Source: Bythopirellula goksoeyrii (GTDB lineage: Bacteria > Planctomycetota > Planctomycetia > Pirellulales > Lacipirellulaceae). From it: DNA of 64,000 nt. Below the pieces are notes generated by a model that was not told the origin of the DNA, searched no databases, and saw only the letters and a program-made list of their open reading frames with translations. Both the position numbers and the translations under genes were made by a program. This document shows positions 27,457 to 34,913 of the stretch, piece after piece. Each line of letters starts with the position of its first letter. Positions within the stretch are counted from its first letter, which is position 1. The stretch lies in the NCBI RefSeq assembly GCF_008065115.1, contig NZ_CP042913.1, positions 842,338-906,337 on the forward strand. Reading direction: 5' to 3'.

Positions 27457-28851
27457 ATGCAACATATCTTGACCTCTACGATGGTGTTTCTAGTTGTCTC
27501 ATTAGCTGGACAGTTTACGACCGCAGCAGAAGTTGCCACCGTAGCACCTCCTCAGTCAGTCATTGAGAAACCATCCAATCCCCTCCAAGATTATCTGGCC
27601 AAAGAGGATTCCAGCTATCAATGGCACAAAGTACGTGAAGGCGAATTTGCCGGAGTGAAATACGTTGAATTAATTCTCACCTCGCAAACCTGGCACGAGA
27701 TTGTGTGGAAACATCGACTATTCATTATCAAGCCCAACGAAGTATCAGAAGTTAAACAAGCACTTCTGATCGTAGCGGGTGGCAAGTGGAAAGAGGAATT
27801 TTCTGACCCTTCTTACGAGGGGTCGCTACCCAAGGAAGCGATTCTGTTTGCGACTTTGGCAGAGCAGCTGGAGTCTCCAATTGCGGTGCTACTTCAAGTT
27901 CCTCAACAACCGATCTTTGAAGGTATGGTAGAAGATGAAATCATCTCTTATACGTTTGAACAATACCTTGATACGGGCGATCCTGAGTGGCCCTTGCTCT
28001 TACCCATGGTGAAGAGTGCTGTACGTGGAATGGATGCCGTTCAAGTATTCTGTAGAGACCAATGGGACCTCTCTATCAAATCATTCACGGTTACGGGAGG
28101 GTCCAAGCGAGGTTGGACCACTTGGCTGACAGGAGCTACCGACCCACGTGTGACAGCTATCGCTCCGATAGTAATCGATATGCTCAATCTGAAACTCCAG
28201 ATGGAACACCAGCAAGAAGCCTATGGAGAATTATCAACACAAATTCACGACTACACTGACCGGAATATCCCAGCACGAATGGACAGTGTCGCTGGTGAAG
28301 CGCTCCTGCGAATTGTCGATCCGCTGGCATACCGAGATTCGCTACAACAACCTAAGCTGATTATTCTCGGCACGAATGATCCCTATTGGACACTCGATTC
28401 ACTCAACTTGTACTGGTCCCAACTCCTAGGTCCAAAGTACATCCTTTACGTGCCTAACAATGGCCATGGAATCATAGACTTCCCACGGGTATTAGGGGGA
28501 GTATCCGCTTTGCACGAGCAAGCCAAAGAAGGTGACAAGCTGCCCGAATTGTCCTGGTCCTTTAAGAAGCGGGGCGACAAAGTGGTCCTTTCTATCAAGT
28601 CTGACACTCTCCCTACCCAATGCCATGTTTGGAGTGCCAACTCGAAGACTAGGGATTTTCGCGAGGCATCGTGGACTGCCACAGAAGTTTCTCGTGGAGG
28701 TGAGGGCTATACGTATGAGGCACCGATTCCCGAAAAAGGGTTTAAGGCCTTCTTCGGAGAAGTTCAGTATGCTCGCGAACAATTGCCACTCTATCTTTCG
28801 ACGAACGTACACATCTTTCCTCCTCAGATAATGACTCCACAGCACAAATGA
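27457..28851 (+). CDS. Exported PhoPQ-activated pathogenicity-related (PqaA-like) protein
   Basis: 464 residues. A signal peptide (MVFLVVSLAGQFTTAAE, residues about 9-25) precedes an alpha/beta-hydrolase-like domain. VTGGSKRGWTTWLTGATDPRV near residue 212 contains the probable Ser nucleophile, IIDMLNL-like text follows, and LIILGTNDPYWTLDSLNLYW near 300 carries the Asp. The late VPNNGHGIID would supply the His. The family is named for Salmonella PqaA but is common in planctomycetes with unknown enzymatic role; an esterase or peptidase is likely. It closes the plus arm and may process an extracellular substrate for the pathway. Confidence 0.85.
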   Translation: MQHILTSTMVFLVVSLAGQFTTAAEVATVAPPQSVIEKPSNPLQDYLAKEDSSYQWHKVREGEFAGVKYVELILTSQTWHEIVWKHRLFIIKPNEVSEVKQALLIVAGGKWKEEFSDPSYEGSLPKEAILFATLAEQLESPIAVLLQVPQQPIFEGMVEDEIISYTFEQYLDTGDPEWPLLLPMVKSAVRGMDAVQVFCRDQWDLSIKSFTVTGGSKRGWTTWLTGATDPRVTAIAPIVIDMLNLKLQMEHQQEAYGELSTQIHDYTDRNIPARMDSVAGEALLRIVDPLAYRDSLQQPKLIILGTNDPYWTLDSLNLYWSQLLGPKYILYVPNNGHGIIDFPRVLGGVSALHEQAKEGDKLPELSWSFKKRGDKVVLSIKSDTLPTQCHVWSANSKTRDFREASWTATEVSRGGEGYTYEAPIPEKGFKAFFGEVQYAREQLPLYLSTNVHIFPPQIMTPQHK

Positions 28852-29250
28852 CGACTAACTTCGGGCAACTCTGAAACGAATAGGATCACTGGAGGTTATT
28901 GCTAAACACAATACAGCTCTATTCTGCCGGACAAAGTGCGTCAGAAGCCTTTGATTGAATCAAACTTCTGCTGAGACTGTCGCCAACTTAGTTTCGCTTT
29001 CGCCAGTAACCCAGATATCCTCAAGTTGACAACTATAGATTAGTCTCCAGGTGGGAGCAAGTTCTATCACTCTCGGATAAAATGATGCCTCTATGCAATA
29101 ATTTATTTGGAATGAGGATTCCACTAAGAAGTCGACAGGCCCCACTCCATCCGTACTATTTTGTGCTTTCCAAAATCGTTCAGGCGAAGCACTGAGACTT
29201 AAGGAAGCGATCAGAAGTCTCCAAAGGGCAACGAGAGTAAATTGTCGGCA
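28852..29250. other. Gene-poor spacer before the mobile region
   Basis: About 400 bp with no convincing gene, RNA or terminator. A 61-codon frame on the minus strand (28,960-29,145) has no family resemblance or ribosome site and is not called. Confidence 0.5.
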
Positions 29251-29283
29251 ATGGTAGCCTTGAATTACTTAACGAGCTACCGG
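29251..29283 (+). pseudogene. 5' fragment of an excisionase-like gene cut by the IS element
   Basis: ATG GTA GCC TTG AAT TAC TTA ACG AGC TAC CGG encodes MVALNYLTSYR. Joined to the frame that resumes at 30,844 it gives YLTSYRLARQLKMSESLVYQ, the usual start of small helix-turn-helix excisionases (compare YLTxYxxAxxLxxSxSLVY). The match in spacing is exact, so these codons are probably the missing beginning of the gene at 30,841-31,053. The 31 bp at 29,284-29,314 before the left inverted repeat are unexplained. Confidence 0.55.
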
Positions 29284-29314
29284 GCTACGTCTAGCAGGCG
29301 GAAGTGATAGTACA

Positions 29315-29331
29315 TAGTCGTCCCTGAAAAA
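29315..29331 (+). repeat. Left terminal inverted repeat of the IS
   Basis: Pairs with 30,830-30,846; the shared core is CGTCCCTGA with AAA one base further in. Confidence 0.7.
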
Positions 29332-29427
29332 CCTTGGAAGTCCTTGAATTGTGGGGATGCAACGGCGTTTTGCTGGCGCTAAAATTTGCCAGGTTTTGAT
29401 CCGTTGGTCCCCGAAAGCTGGCAAAAA

Positions 29428-30780
29428 ATGAAGCCCAAGACGCCGACTCCGCAGCGTGAACTCTTTGGCGCGCACCTGAGCGAACTTCTCAATCCGGAGC
29501 ATCCCCTTTACCTCCTTGCCGACCGGATTGACTGGCGGCAGTTCGACCTGGCCATCGATGCCTGCTACGCCGACGAACTGGGTCGGCCAGGGGTGAACAC
29601 CCGCCTGATGGTCGGCCTGATGTACCTCAAGTACACATTCAGCGAAAGTGACGAATCGGTAGTGGCCCGGTGGGTGGAAAACCCATATTGGCAGTACTTC
29701 TGTGGGTTGCAGTACATGCAGCACGAGCTGCCCATCGATTCGTCCATGATGAGCAAGTGGCGAAAGCGAGTGGGAGCCGAGCGTCTCGAAACACTTCTGG
29801 AAGCAACGATCCACACTGCGTTGGCGATGAAAGCGCTCAAGCCCCAAGAACTCCAGCGAGTGAACGTCGACACGACTGTCCAGGAGAAGGCAATTGCCTT
29901 TCCGACCGATGCCCGGCTGTACCACAAGATGCGGATTGCTTTGGTGCGGCACGCCAAAGCGCTCGGAATCCCTTTGCGTCAAAGCTACCAATTCGTGGGG
30001 AAGAAGACGCTGTTTTGGCAGCATCGGTACGCTCATGCCAGGCAGATGAGGCGGGCGGCGAAGATGAACCGCAAGCTGAAAACGCTCCTGGGTCGGGTGG
30101 TGCGAGATATCGAGCGGAAGGCCCGTAAGTTTCGGGGAAAGATTGCCGACGAACCGTTGCGCGAGTTGTTGGCACTGGCGCAGCGTCTGCTTGCCCAAGA
30201 GCGTAACAGCAAGAACAAAATCTACAGTGTGCACGCTCCGGAAGTGGAGTGCATCGCCAAGGGTAAGGCGCACAAGCGTTACGAGTTCGGCTGCAAAGCG
30301 AGTGTTGCGACTACCAGCAAGAACAATTGGATTGTCGGCGCGCAGGCCCTGCACGGCAATCCGTATGATGGACATACGTTGGCCGGGGCGATCGAGCAGA
30401 TCGAACGGCTCACGGCTAAAACACCCCAGGATGTGATGGTCGACCAGGGTTATCGAGGTCACGGTTACAAAGGAGAAGCGACGGTGCATGTCGTGCACAC
30501 AATTCCCAAGGAGGCAACACACGCGGTGCGGCGGATGCTCAAGCGTCGCGCGGCGGTCGAACCGACGATCGGTCACTTGAAGAGTGATAACCGGCTGAGT
30601 CGCAACCATCTGACTGGCACAGCAGGCGACCAAATCAACGTGCTGTTGGCCGCCGCAGGATACAATCTGCGTAAGCTGCTGCGCTGGATCGTTTTTTCGC
30701 CCGTTTTGCGGCTCTTGAACCGGCTGGAATCGCTGCTGAACTTCAAATCGGCCCTCCAACGCCGTCTGCTGAGCCCATAA
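29428..30780 (+). CDS. IS5-family DDE transposase
   Basis: 450 residues from ATG 29,428; a TTG at 29,386 would add 14. The N-terminal DUF772-like region has LFGAHLSELLNPEHPLYLLAD and RWVENPYWQYFCG. The catalytic acids are probably Asp in VNVDTTVQEK near residue 150, Asp in VMVDQGYRGHGY near 340 and Glu in AVEPTIGHLKSDNRL near 385, followed by LLAAAGYNLRKLLRW. All three are intact, so the enzyme looks functional. Transposes its own element by cut-and-paste. The reverse strand has a long antisense open frame (29,269-30,759) that is only a shadow. Confidence 0.92.
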   Translation: MKPKTPTPQRELFGAHLSELLNPEHPLYLLADRIDWRQFDLAIDACYADELGRPGVNTRLMVGLMYLKYTFSESDESVVARWVENPYWQYFCGLQYMQHELPIDSSMMSKWRKRVGAERLETLLEATIHTALAMKALKPQELQRVNVDTTVQEKAIAFPTDARLYHKMRIALVRHAKALGIPLRQSYQFVGKKTLFWQHRYAHARQMRRAAKMNRKLKTLLGRVVRDIERKARKFRGKIADEPLRELLALAQRLLAQERNSKNKIYSVHAPEVECIAKGKAHKRYEFGCKASVATTSKNNWIVGAQALHGNPYDGHTLAGAIEQIERLTAKTPQDVMVDQGYRGHGYKGEATVHVVHTIPKEATHAVRRMLKRRAAVEPTIGHLKSDNRLSRNHLTGTAGDQINVLLAAAGYNLRKLLRWIVFSPVLRLLNRLESLLNFKSALQRRLLSP

Positions 30781-30829
30781 TTAACAGGAGCAAGTCGACG
30801 GAATTTACCACGACTCGGCCGAAAGAGAA

Positions 30830-30846
30830 TTTATCAGGGACGGCTA
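30830..30846 (+). repeat. Right terminal inverted repeat of the IS
   Basis: Reverse-complement partner of 29,315-29,331, ending 50 bp after the transposase stop and overlapping the first resumed codons of the disrupted excisionase-like gene. Confidence 0.7.
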
Positions 30847-31053
30847 GCTAGGCAGCTCAAGATGAGTGAATCACTTGTCTATCAACTAATTGAACAAGGC
30901 CGTTTAGCTAGTCACCGAATCGGGAATGGACGAGGTCGAATACGCATTTCGGAGAAAGACTTACTCGACTATCTGTCTGGCTGTCGAGAAGAAAAGTTGA
31001 TCGTACCTCGGAGAATAAAGCAAAGGCGCAGGCTGGAGTATCTGGGATTGTAA
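30841..31053 (+). pseudogene. Excisionase-like helix-turn-helix protein, interrupted at its N-terminus
   Basis: From the right IS end the frame reads RLARQLKMSESLVYQLIEQG, then LASHRIGNGRGRIRISEKDLLDYL and a basic tail ending LEYLGL. This is the HTH_17/MerR-like excisionase fold used by integrase-encoding elements. A residual ATG at 30,862 could still give 63 residues, but it would lack the first helix. The gene converges with the tyrosine integrase at 31,149. It probably controlled excision direction and is likely inactivated by the IS. An annotation pipeline might still call 30,862-31,053 as a short DNA-binding protein. Confidence 0.7.
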
Positions 31054-31058
31054 AGCAT

Positions 31059-31082
31059 CCACACGAGCGAGCCGAAAGGCTT
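31059..31082 (+). repeat. Direct repeat on the 3' side of the integrase gene
   Basis: CCACACGAGCGAGCCGAAAG continues to GCTT. It recurs at 32,376-32,398 with two differences, in the same orientation. The two copies bracket the integrase gene. Confidence 0.75.
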
Positions 31083-31090
31083 GCAGAATG

Positions 31091-31116
31091 CCCCAGTCAG
31101 TGCCAGCTGACTGGGG
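31091..31116. terminator. Perfect 10-bp hairpin between convergent genes
   Basis: CCCCAGTCAG and CTGACTGGGG are separated by the 6-base loop TGCCAG. It sits between the converging excisionase and integrase genes and is a good bidirectional terminator candidate, although no long T run follows. A related sequence (32,410-32,427) follows the second direct repeat, so it may instead be a recombination-site arm. Confidence 0.55.
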
Positions 31117-31148
31117 CTATTGTAATTAAACAACAGGGCCAATATTGG

Positions 31149-32345
31149 TTAGTGGAGTTTACTGGGAATATTGCATCCTGAGGCGCGGCAAGCTTGGAGC
31201 AACAGATGTTCTGGATTGTGGGAGAGGTGTTGATAAACCCTTGCGAGCGTCGATGGATCTTTGTGCCCCATCAAGATTGCAACTGTGAGGGCATCGACGC
31301 CACGCTTTAAGGCATTGGTCGCCCATGTATGACGGAGGGTATATAGTGAGAAGCTCGGGACTAAGAGTCGAGCCCGACGCTGGATAAACTTTCGCTTTGC
31401 TTCGCAATTCAATTCTGCGATTGTTTTTTGAATTCGCTTTCCTTTAGACATTCGATAGTCGGCAAGGGAAGATGCCATATCTTCAATCTCCTGGCGACTC
31501 GGTTGAAAACCTTCTTTTTCAAGCATCTCCTTTCCGAGCCGAACGCGTATCCTGTCACAGGCGCACCCGACTGAATCCTTGTTCCATGGCTTCGCTTGAC
31601 TATTGCGAAATAATGGGCCAGCTGAGAATTGTGCCATTTGTTCTTCGGTAATCGTGCGGGCTGTATCAGTCAGATACACGATTCGCGGCATAGCATTACC
31701 TTTGGCTTCGGGTGGCCGAAACACCCAACGTGAGTTAGCGAGATCAACGTGGTCGGCAGTCACCATCAGGCACTCTTGAGGCCGACAGCCGGTTTCCCAG
31801 ACAATTCTGAGCAGCGACACTAAATTCTGGTCCGGCGCCAGATCAATCAATTGTTCAAATTGTTCGGGGGAAATGATTTGGTCTTTTGGTTCCGCACTAG
31901 GTGCAGAGAGCGAGGCAATTGGATTCCTGTCCAGGTAGCCCTGCTCTACTGTCCAACACAGGCATCTCTTCACAGATCGGATCTTGTTGCGCTTGGTAGC
32001 TTTAGCGTGGTTGGGGTTCTCATCGGCCCATTCCTGAACCTGATAAGGCTTGAGATCCGCTGCTTGCAGTTCGAGGTGACGAGAGATGAAGTCGCGGAGT
32101 CGTCCCTTGTACCACTGGTATGTGGCCTCAGGGCTCTTGCCATAAACTAGAGAGCGAAGATACTTGTCGGCTATATCGGCTAGAGAGAGAGAAGCTACCT
32201 TTAGCTTCTTCGGCTGTCCCATGAGCTTATAGTACAACTCATATGCCGCGGGCTTGTCGGAGCCAAGATGATGCTGGACACCATCGACAGTGACGTACCA
32301 AGCACGTCTGGATTTACGATACCAAGGTTGTGGACGACGAGCCAT
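31149..32345 (-). CDS. Tyrosine-type site-specific integrase
   Basis: 398 residues. An N-terminal AP2-like/SAM-like DNA-binding part ends near residue 150. The catalytic domain carries the first Arg in WETGCRPQECL near 190, box II as YTLRHTWATNAL near 330, with Tyr where His is most common, then GHKDPSTLARVYQHL. In that last motif the Tyr is the nucleophile. About 60 residues of charged sequence are inserted before box II. All essential Arg/Tyr residues remain, so it could be active. It points toward the excisionase-like gene and begins 199 bp from the 3' end of tRNA-Arg, the classic place for an island integrase. Confidence 0.92.
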   Translation of the reverse strand: MARRPQPWYRKSRRAWYVTVDGVQHHLGSDKPAAYELYYKLMGQPKKLKVASLSLADIADKYLRSLVYGKSPEATYQWYKGRLRDFISRHLELQAADLKPYQVQEWADENPNHAKATKRNKIRSVKRCLCWTVEQGYLDRNPIASLSAPSAEPKDQIISPEQFEQLIDLAPDQNLVSLLRIVWETGCRPQECLMVTADHVDLANSRWVFRPPEAKGNAMPRIVYLTDTARTITEEQMAQFSAGPLFRNSQAKPWNKDSVGCACDRIRVRLGKEMLEKEGFQPSRQEIEDMASSLADYRMSKGKRIQKTIAELNCEAKRKFIQRRARLLVPSFSLYTLRHTWATNALKRGVDALTVAILMGHKDPSTLARVYQHLSHNPEHLLLQACRASGCNIPSKLH

Positions 32346-32375
32346 GAAAGAACCCTCCAGCTACGAGTGATAAAA

Positions 32376-32398
32376 CCACACGAGCGAGCCGAAGGGTT
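32376..32398 (+). repeat. Direct repeat on the 5' side of the integrase gene
   Basis: Matches 31,059-31,082 with two substitutions. It is followed 11 bp later by GGTCAGTGCCAGCCGACC (32,410-32,427), which echoes the GTCAGTGCCAGCTGAC core of the hairpin at 31,091. The two-part arrangement is thus present on both sides of the integrase. Confidence 0.75.
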
Positions 32399-32543
32399 CA
32401 CAAGGAAATGGTCAGTGCCAGCCGACCAGGACCTCATCAACTAATTATCGCAGGAACTTCGTTCCGGTCCAGAATACCGTGCCTAAATCTGTGCCACATT
32501 GAAATGAGAATCAACGAAGAGCGTAAAACCGCTTGTTTCAAAG

Positions 32544-32617
32544 CACGCCCGGCAGGACTCGAACCTGCAACCCCTGGTTCCGAAGACCAGTGCTCTATCC
32601 AATTGAGCTACGGACGC
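32544..32617 (-). tRNA. tRNA-Arg (anticodon TCG)
   Basis: On the minus strand the 74 nt fold as a full cloverleaf: acceptor GCGTCCG with CGGGCGT (including G-T wobbles), D arm GCTC/GAGC, anticodon stem CTGGT/ACCAG with loop CTTCGGA giving TCG, five-base variable loop, T arm GCAGG-TTCGAGT-CCTGC. Discriminator is G and CCA is not encoded. It reads CGA-type arginine codons. Its 3' end faces the integrase gene. Confidence 0.93.
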
Positions 32618-32705
32618 GTATCTAATCAGTGCAGCATAGAATCTTCGCTGCCTCAATACAAGTTGGCTGTGTGCCGCGGTGCGGCACGGCTTCCGGCGCT
32701 TATTT

Positions 32706-32924
32706 CTAGGCCAGCCAGCCCATGAAGGTTAGCAGGGCCATCACTCCCACCATGAATACGATGACCCAGAGCCCAAAGCGAATGGCGTGGTTCAGGATGG
32801 GTGAGATTTCTTCGTGACGAGTGGCGGCGCAGACTAAGCTGACGCTCACTATCAGAGGGACCGCGTACCAAAGATTTACCACCGCTAACAGGGGCGTCAT
32901 GGAAAGTATTGACGATTCGATCAT
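32706..32924 (-). CDS. Small two-helix membrane protein
   Basis: 72 residues with two predicted membrane helices (about 9-33, LLAVVNLWYAVPLIVSVSLVCAA, and 48-71, FGLWVIVFMVGVMALLTFMGWLA) linked by a short loop HEEISPILNHAI. No family is recognised. The ATG overlaps the stop of the upstream membrane-protein gene by 4 bp (ATGA), which supports a real, co-translated gene. A role with that neighbour in the membrane is likely. Confidence 0.7.
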   Translation of the reverse strand: MIESSILSMTPLLAVVNLWYAVPLIVSVSLVCAATRHEEISPILNHAIRFGLWVIVFMVGVMALLTFMGWLA

Positions 32925-33517
32925 GGGCTGGGCGACTCGGGATCAGGGTTTTCTTTCTTCTGTGGCTTGAGAATCAATGGTCCGGACACGGCATCGCAAA
33001 TCACGAGGACATTCAGCAGGCCTGCGATCATGGTGTAGACTGTGCCAATCTCAAAAAGGGGATGGTATTCGACCGTCCACTTGGCGAGTTCGTTGGGCTG
33101 AGTTGTCATGTGGCCCGAGTCGTCCTTCCATTCCACTGGCCCGTTTCTCGGGGGTGCCATGAAATTGCTGCCAAATAGCAAAGGCTCGTTATTGAGCATG
33201 CGATGGCGTTGAATTAGCATCGGGGTGGCCGGCAGACCGACGCCCAGTTGGCAGAAGTATTGCCAACGGAATTGCTGCTCCCAGGGGACCGCCGCGTAAA
33301 CCACTTTTCCGCCGCCAAGGTAGAGACCATAGGCGAACGTGCCGAGGATGCAAATGAAAAACAGGAGTCCTTTGCCGGTGCGCCCCTGGTAGAGGTGGCC
33401 GAGTCCGGGAATCGCCCAGGCCAGGATGCCAGCAATCCAGGGCTCTTTCAGATCGATTACGATCGCATCTTCGGGAGTGTCGGAACCCGCGGCATTGGGT
33501 ATGCGTGTCTTTGCCAT
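32921..33517 (-). CDS. Planctomycete membrane protein with TM2-like motif (possibly DUF6677)
   Basis: 198 residues. After a polar N-terminus, WIAGILAWAIPGLGHLYQGR followed by TGKGLLFFICILGTFAYGLYL resembles the TM2/DUF6677 pair of helices with a conserved PGLGHxYxGxxxKG turn. Another hydrophobic helix lies near residues 158-180 (IGTVYTMIAGLLNVLVICDAV). The C-terminus is short, acidic and Pro-rich. Function unknown. It is coupled by a 4-bp overlap to the small membrane protein downstream; the family name is a recollection from motif, not a search. Confidence 0.75.
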   Translation of the reverse strand: MAKTRIPNAAGSDTPEDAIVIDLKEPWIAGILAWAIPGLGHLYQGRTGKGLLFFICILGTFAYGLYLGGGKVVYAAVPWEQQFRWQYFCQLGVGLPATPMLIQRHRMLNNEPLLFGSNFMAPPRNGPVEWKDDSGHMTTQPNELAKWTVEYHPLFEIGTVYTMIAGLLNVLVICDAVSGPLILKPQKKENPDPESPSP

Positions 33518-33699
33518 TGAACTAAGGAACTCGGGAAAGTTGTCTGCTTGTAGTAACTGACTTAAACTGCTTGAAAGAAGACCCTATTCTAGGATCTAAA
33601 GCGATGAAAACCCAGGTCAGAACTTAAGAAAGCCGATGTGATAATTGCTTCTCGGTAGGGAATTCGTCGTGCAGAGGGGAATCTTGGTAAAACGCCCCT

Positions 33700-34755
33700 T
33701 TATTTCAGTGCCAGCACAATGGCTATGATAATTGCGACAACAACAAGGAACCCTATCAGCACTCGCCAATTCGGCTTTTTCGCGCCTGCGATGGGACCAC
33801 TGTGCAAGCGCTGGGTAAGGTTGGGACTCACGTTCTCAAGCAGACTGGTGTCGGCGTGTTTGTGCTGAGTTATCTCCTTGAGTGACGATGAATCTACATT
33901 ACCCGCGAGCAATTGCTCCAGGGCGTCGGCAAGTAGTGCAGCATTCTCAGGTCGATCTTCCGGTTTCTTTTCCAGCATTGCATCGACTAGATCTGAAAAC
34001 TCGCTGGGAAAACCCGGTACAAGTACTTCCAACCGAGGGGGTACACTTTCGAGATGCTGATCAAAGATTTCGACAAAAGTTGATCCATCAAAGGGGACAC
34101 GACCGGCAACCATTTCAAACATGATGCAGCCTAAGGCATAAATATCTAAGCGGCCATCAATGTGTTCTTCGGCTGTGATTTGCTCGGGAGGCATGTAGCG
34201 CCAGGTCCCCACGGTTTGGCCCGAGGTCGTAAGTCGCGAGTTGTTTAGATCCCGGGCCAAGCCCAAATCACCAAGCTTTACTAATCCATCTTCGGAGAGA
34301 TAGAGATTTGCTGGCTTGAGATCGCGATGAACACAACCAATTTGATGAGCATGGCTTAGTGCCCGGCTGACCTGCAAACCAACCTCGGCAGCCTCACGCC
34401 AAGGTATGCTGACGCGGGCAACCAACACGTCTTTGAGTGTGCCACAGTCAACCAGTTCCATCGCACAGTAGATACTGTCCTCGTGAAGACCTGCATCGAA
34501 CACATGCACGATGTTTTCATGGTCGAGTTTCTTGAGCAGGGCAATTTCGCGGACAAAGCGATTCTGCACCTCTGGCTCCAACTGCTTGGTGCCGTGCAAG
34601 AGCTTGATCGCGACCCGTTGGCCCGTATCCTGATGGGTCCCCTCGTAGACAGCTCCAAATCCCCCTTTGCCTAGGCATCGGCCAAGTGAGTAGGGGCCGA
34701 CAAACTCCTCAGAGGTGGAGGCATTTTCTTTGCGTTTGGCATTTTGAGAGATCAT
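33700..34755 (-). CDS. Tail-anchored Ser/Thr protein kinase
   Basis: 351 residues. Hanks motifs are all present: Gly loop LGKGGFGAVYEG near residue 28, the Lys in VAIKLL near 50, catalytic loop HRDLKPANL near 145, DLGLA (DFG equivalent) near 163 and APE-like PPEQITAEEHIDGRLDIYALG near 190. The last 25 residues form one membrane helix (VLIGFLVVVAIIIAIVLAL), so the kinase domain faces the cytoplasm and there is no external sensor domain. Such small kinases are numerous in planctomycetes. It is divergent from the CHAD gene across a 158-bp spacer. Confidence 0.92.
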   Translation of the reverse strand: MISQNAKRKENASTSEEFVGPYSLGRCLGKGGFGAVYEGTHQDTGQRVAIKLLHGTKQLEPEVQNRFVREIALLKKLDHENIVHVFDAGLHEDSIYCAMELVDCGTLKDVLVARVSIPWREAAEVGLQVSRALSHAHQIGCVHRDLKPANLYLSEDGLVKLGDLGLARDLNNSRLTTSGQTVGTWRYMPPEQITAEEHIDGRLDIYALGCIMFEMVAGRVPFDGSTFVEIFDQHLESVPPRLEVLVPGFPSEFSDLVDAMLEKKPEDRPENAALLADALEQLLAGNVDSSSLKEITQHKHADTSLLENVSPNLTQRLHSGPIAGAKKPNWRVLIGFLVVVAIIIAIVLALK

Positions 34756-34913
34756 TGGTAATCAACTCGCCGTTGGTGAATATGCCGCCTATTGCAGACA
34801 GGCATTCTAGCAGCAGTTAGGCAAGCCCCAACAGAGGGATGGAAGAAAATGTCGAATACCCAGTGAACAATGACTAATTTGCTACTCGTACTGCCCTAGA
34901 TTAGGCTAGTACT

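Larger units (their letters stand above)
29315..30846 (+). mobile_element. IS5-like insertion sequence
   Basis: A complete transposase gene lies between imperfect terminal inverted repeats. The left end (29,315-29,331) reads TAGTCGTCCCTGAAAAA, and the reverse complement of the right end (30,830-30,846) reads TAGCCGTCCCTGATAAA, 15 of 17 matching. The element is about 1.5 kb. Exact outer bases and the target duplication are unclear: TAG/CTAG-like bases flank both ends, while CGG is shared at 29,281-29,283 and 30,841-30,843. It lies inside an excisionase-like gene. Confidence 0.8.

Noticed and set aside
28960-29145. 61-codon minus-strand frame in the spacer before the IS
   Set aside because: No recognisable features, no ribosome site, and no neighbour relation.
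29269-30759. 496-codon frame antisense to the transposase
   Set aside because: Explained as a shadow of the transposase gene; composition is unlike a real protein, and its stop lies outside the inverted repeat.
1-31000. Second copy of the tRNA-Arg 3' end marking the far end of an island
   Set aside because: Not spotted by eye; a short or diverged copy could have been missed, so the island limit stays open.
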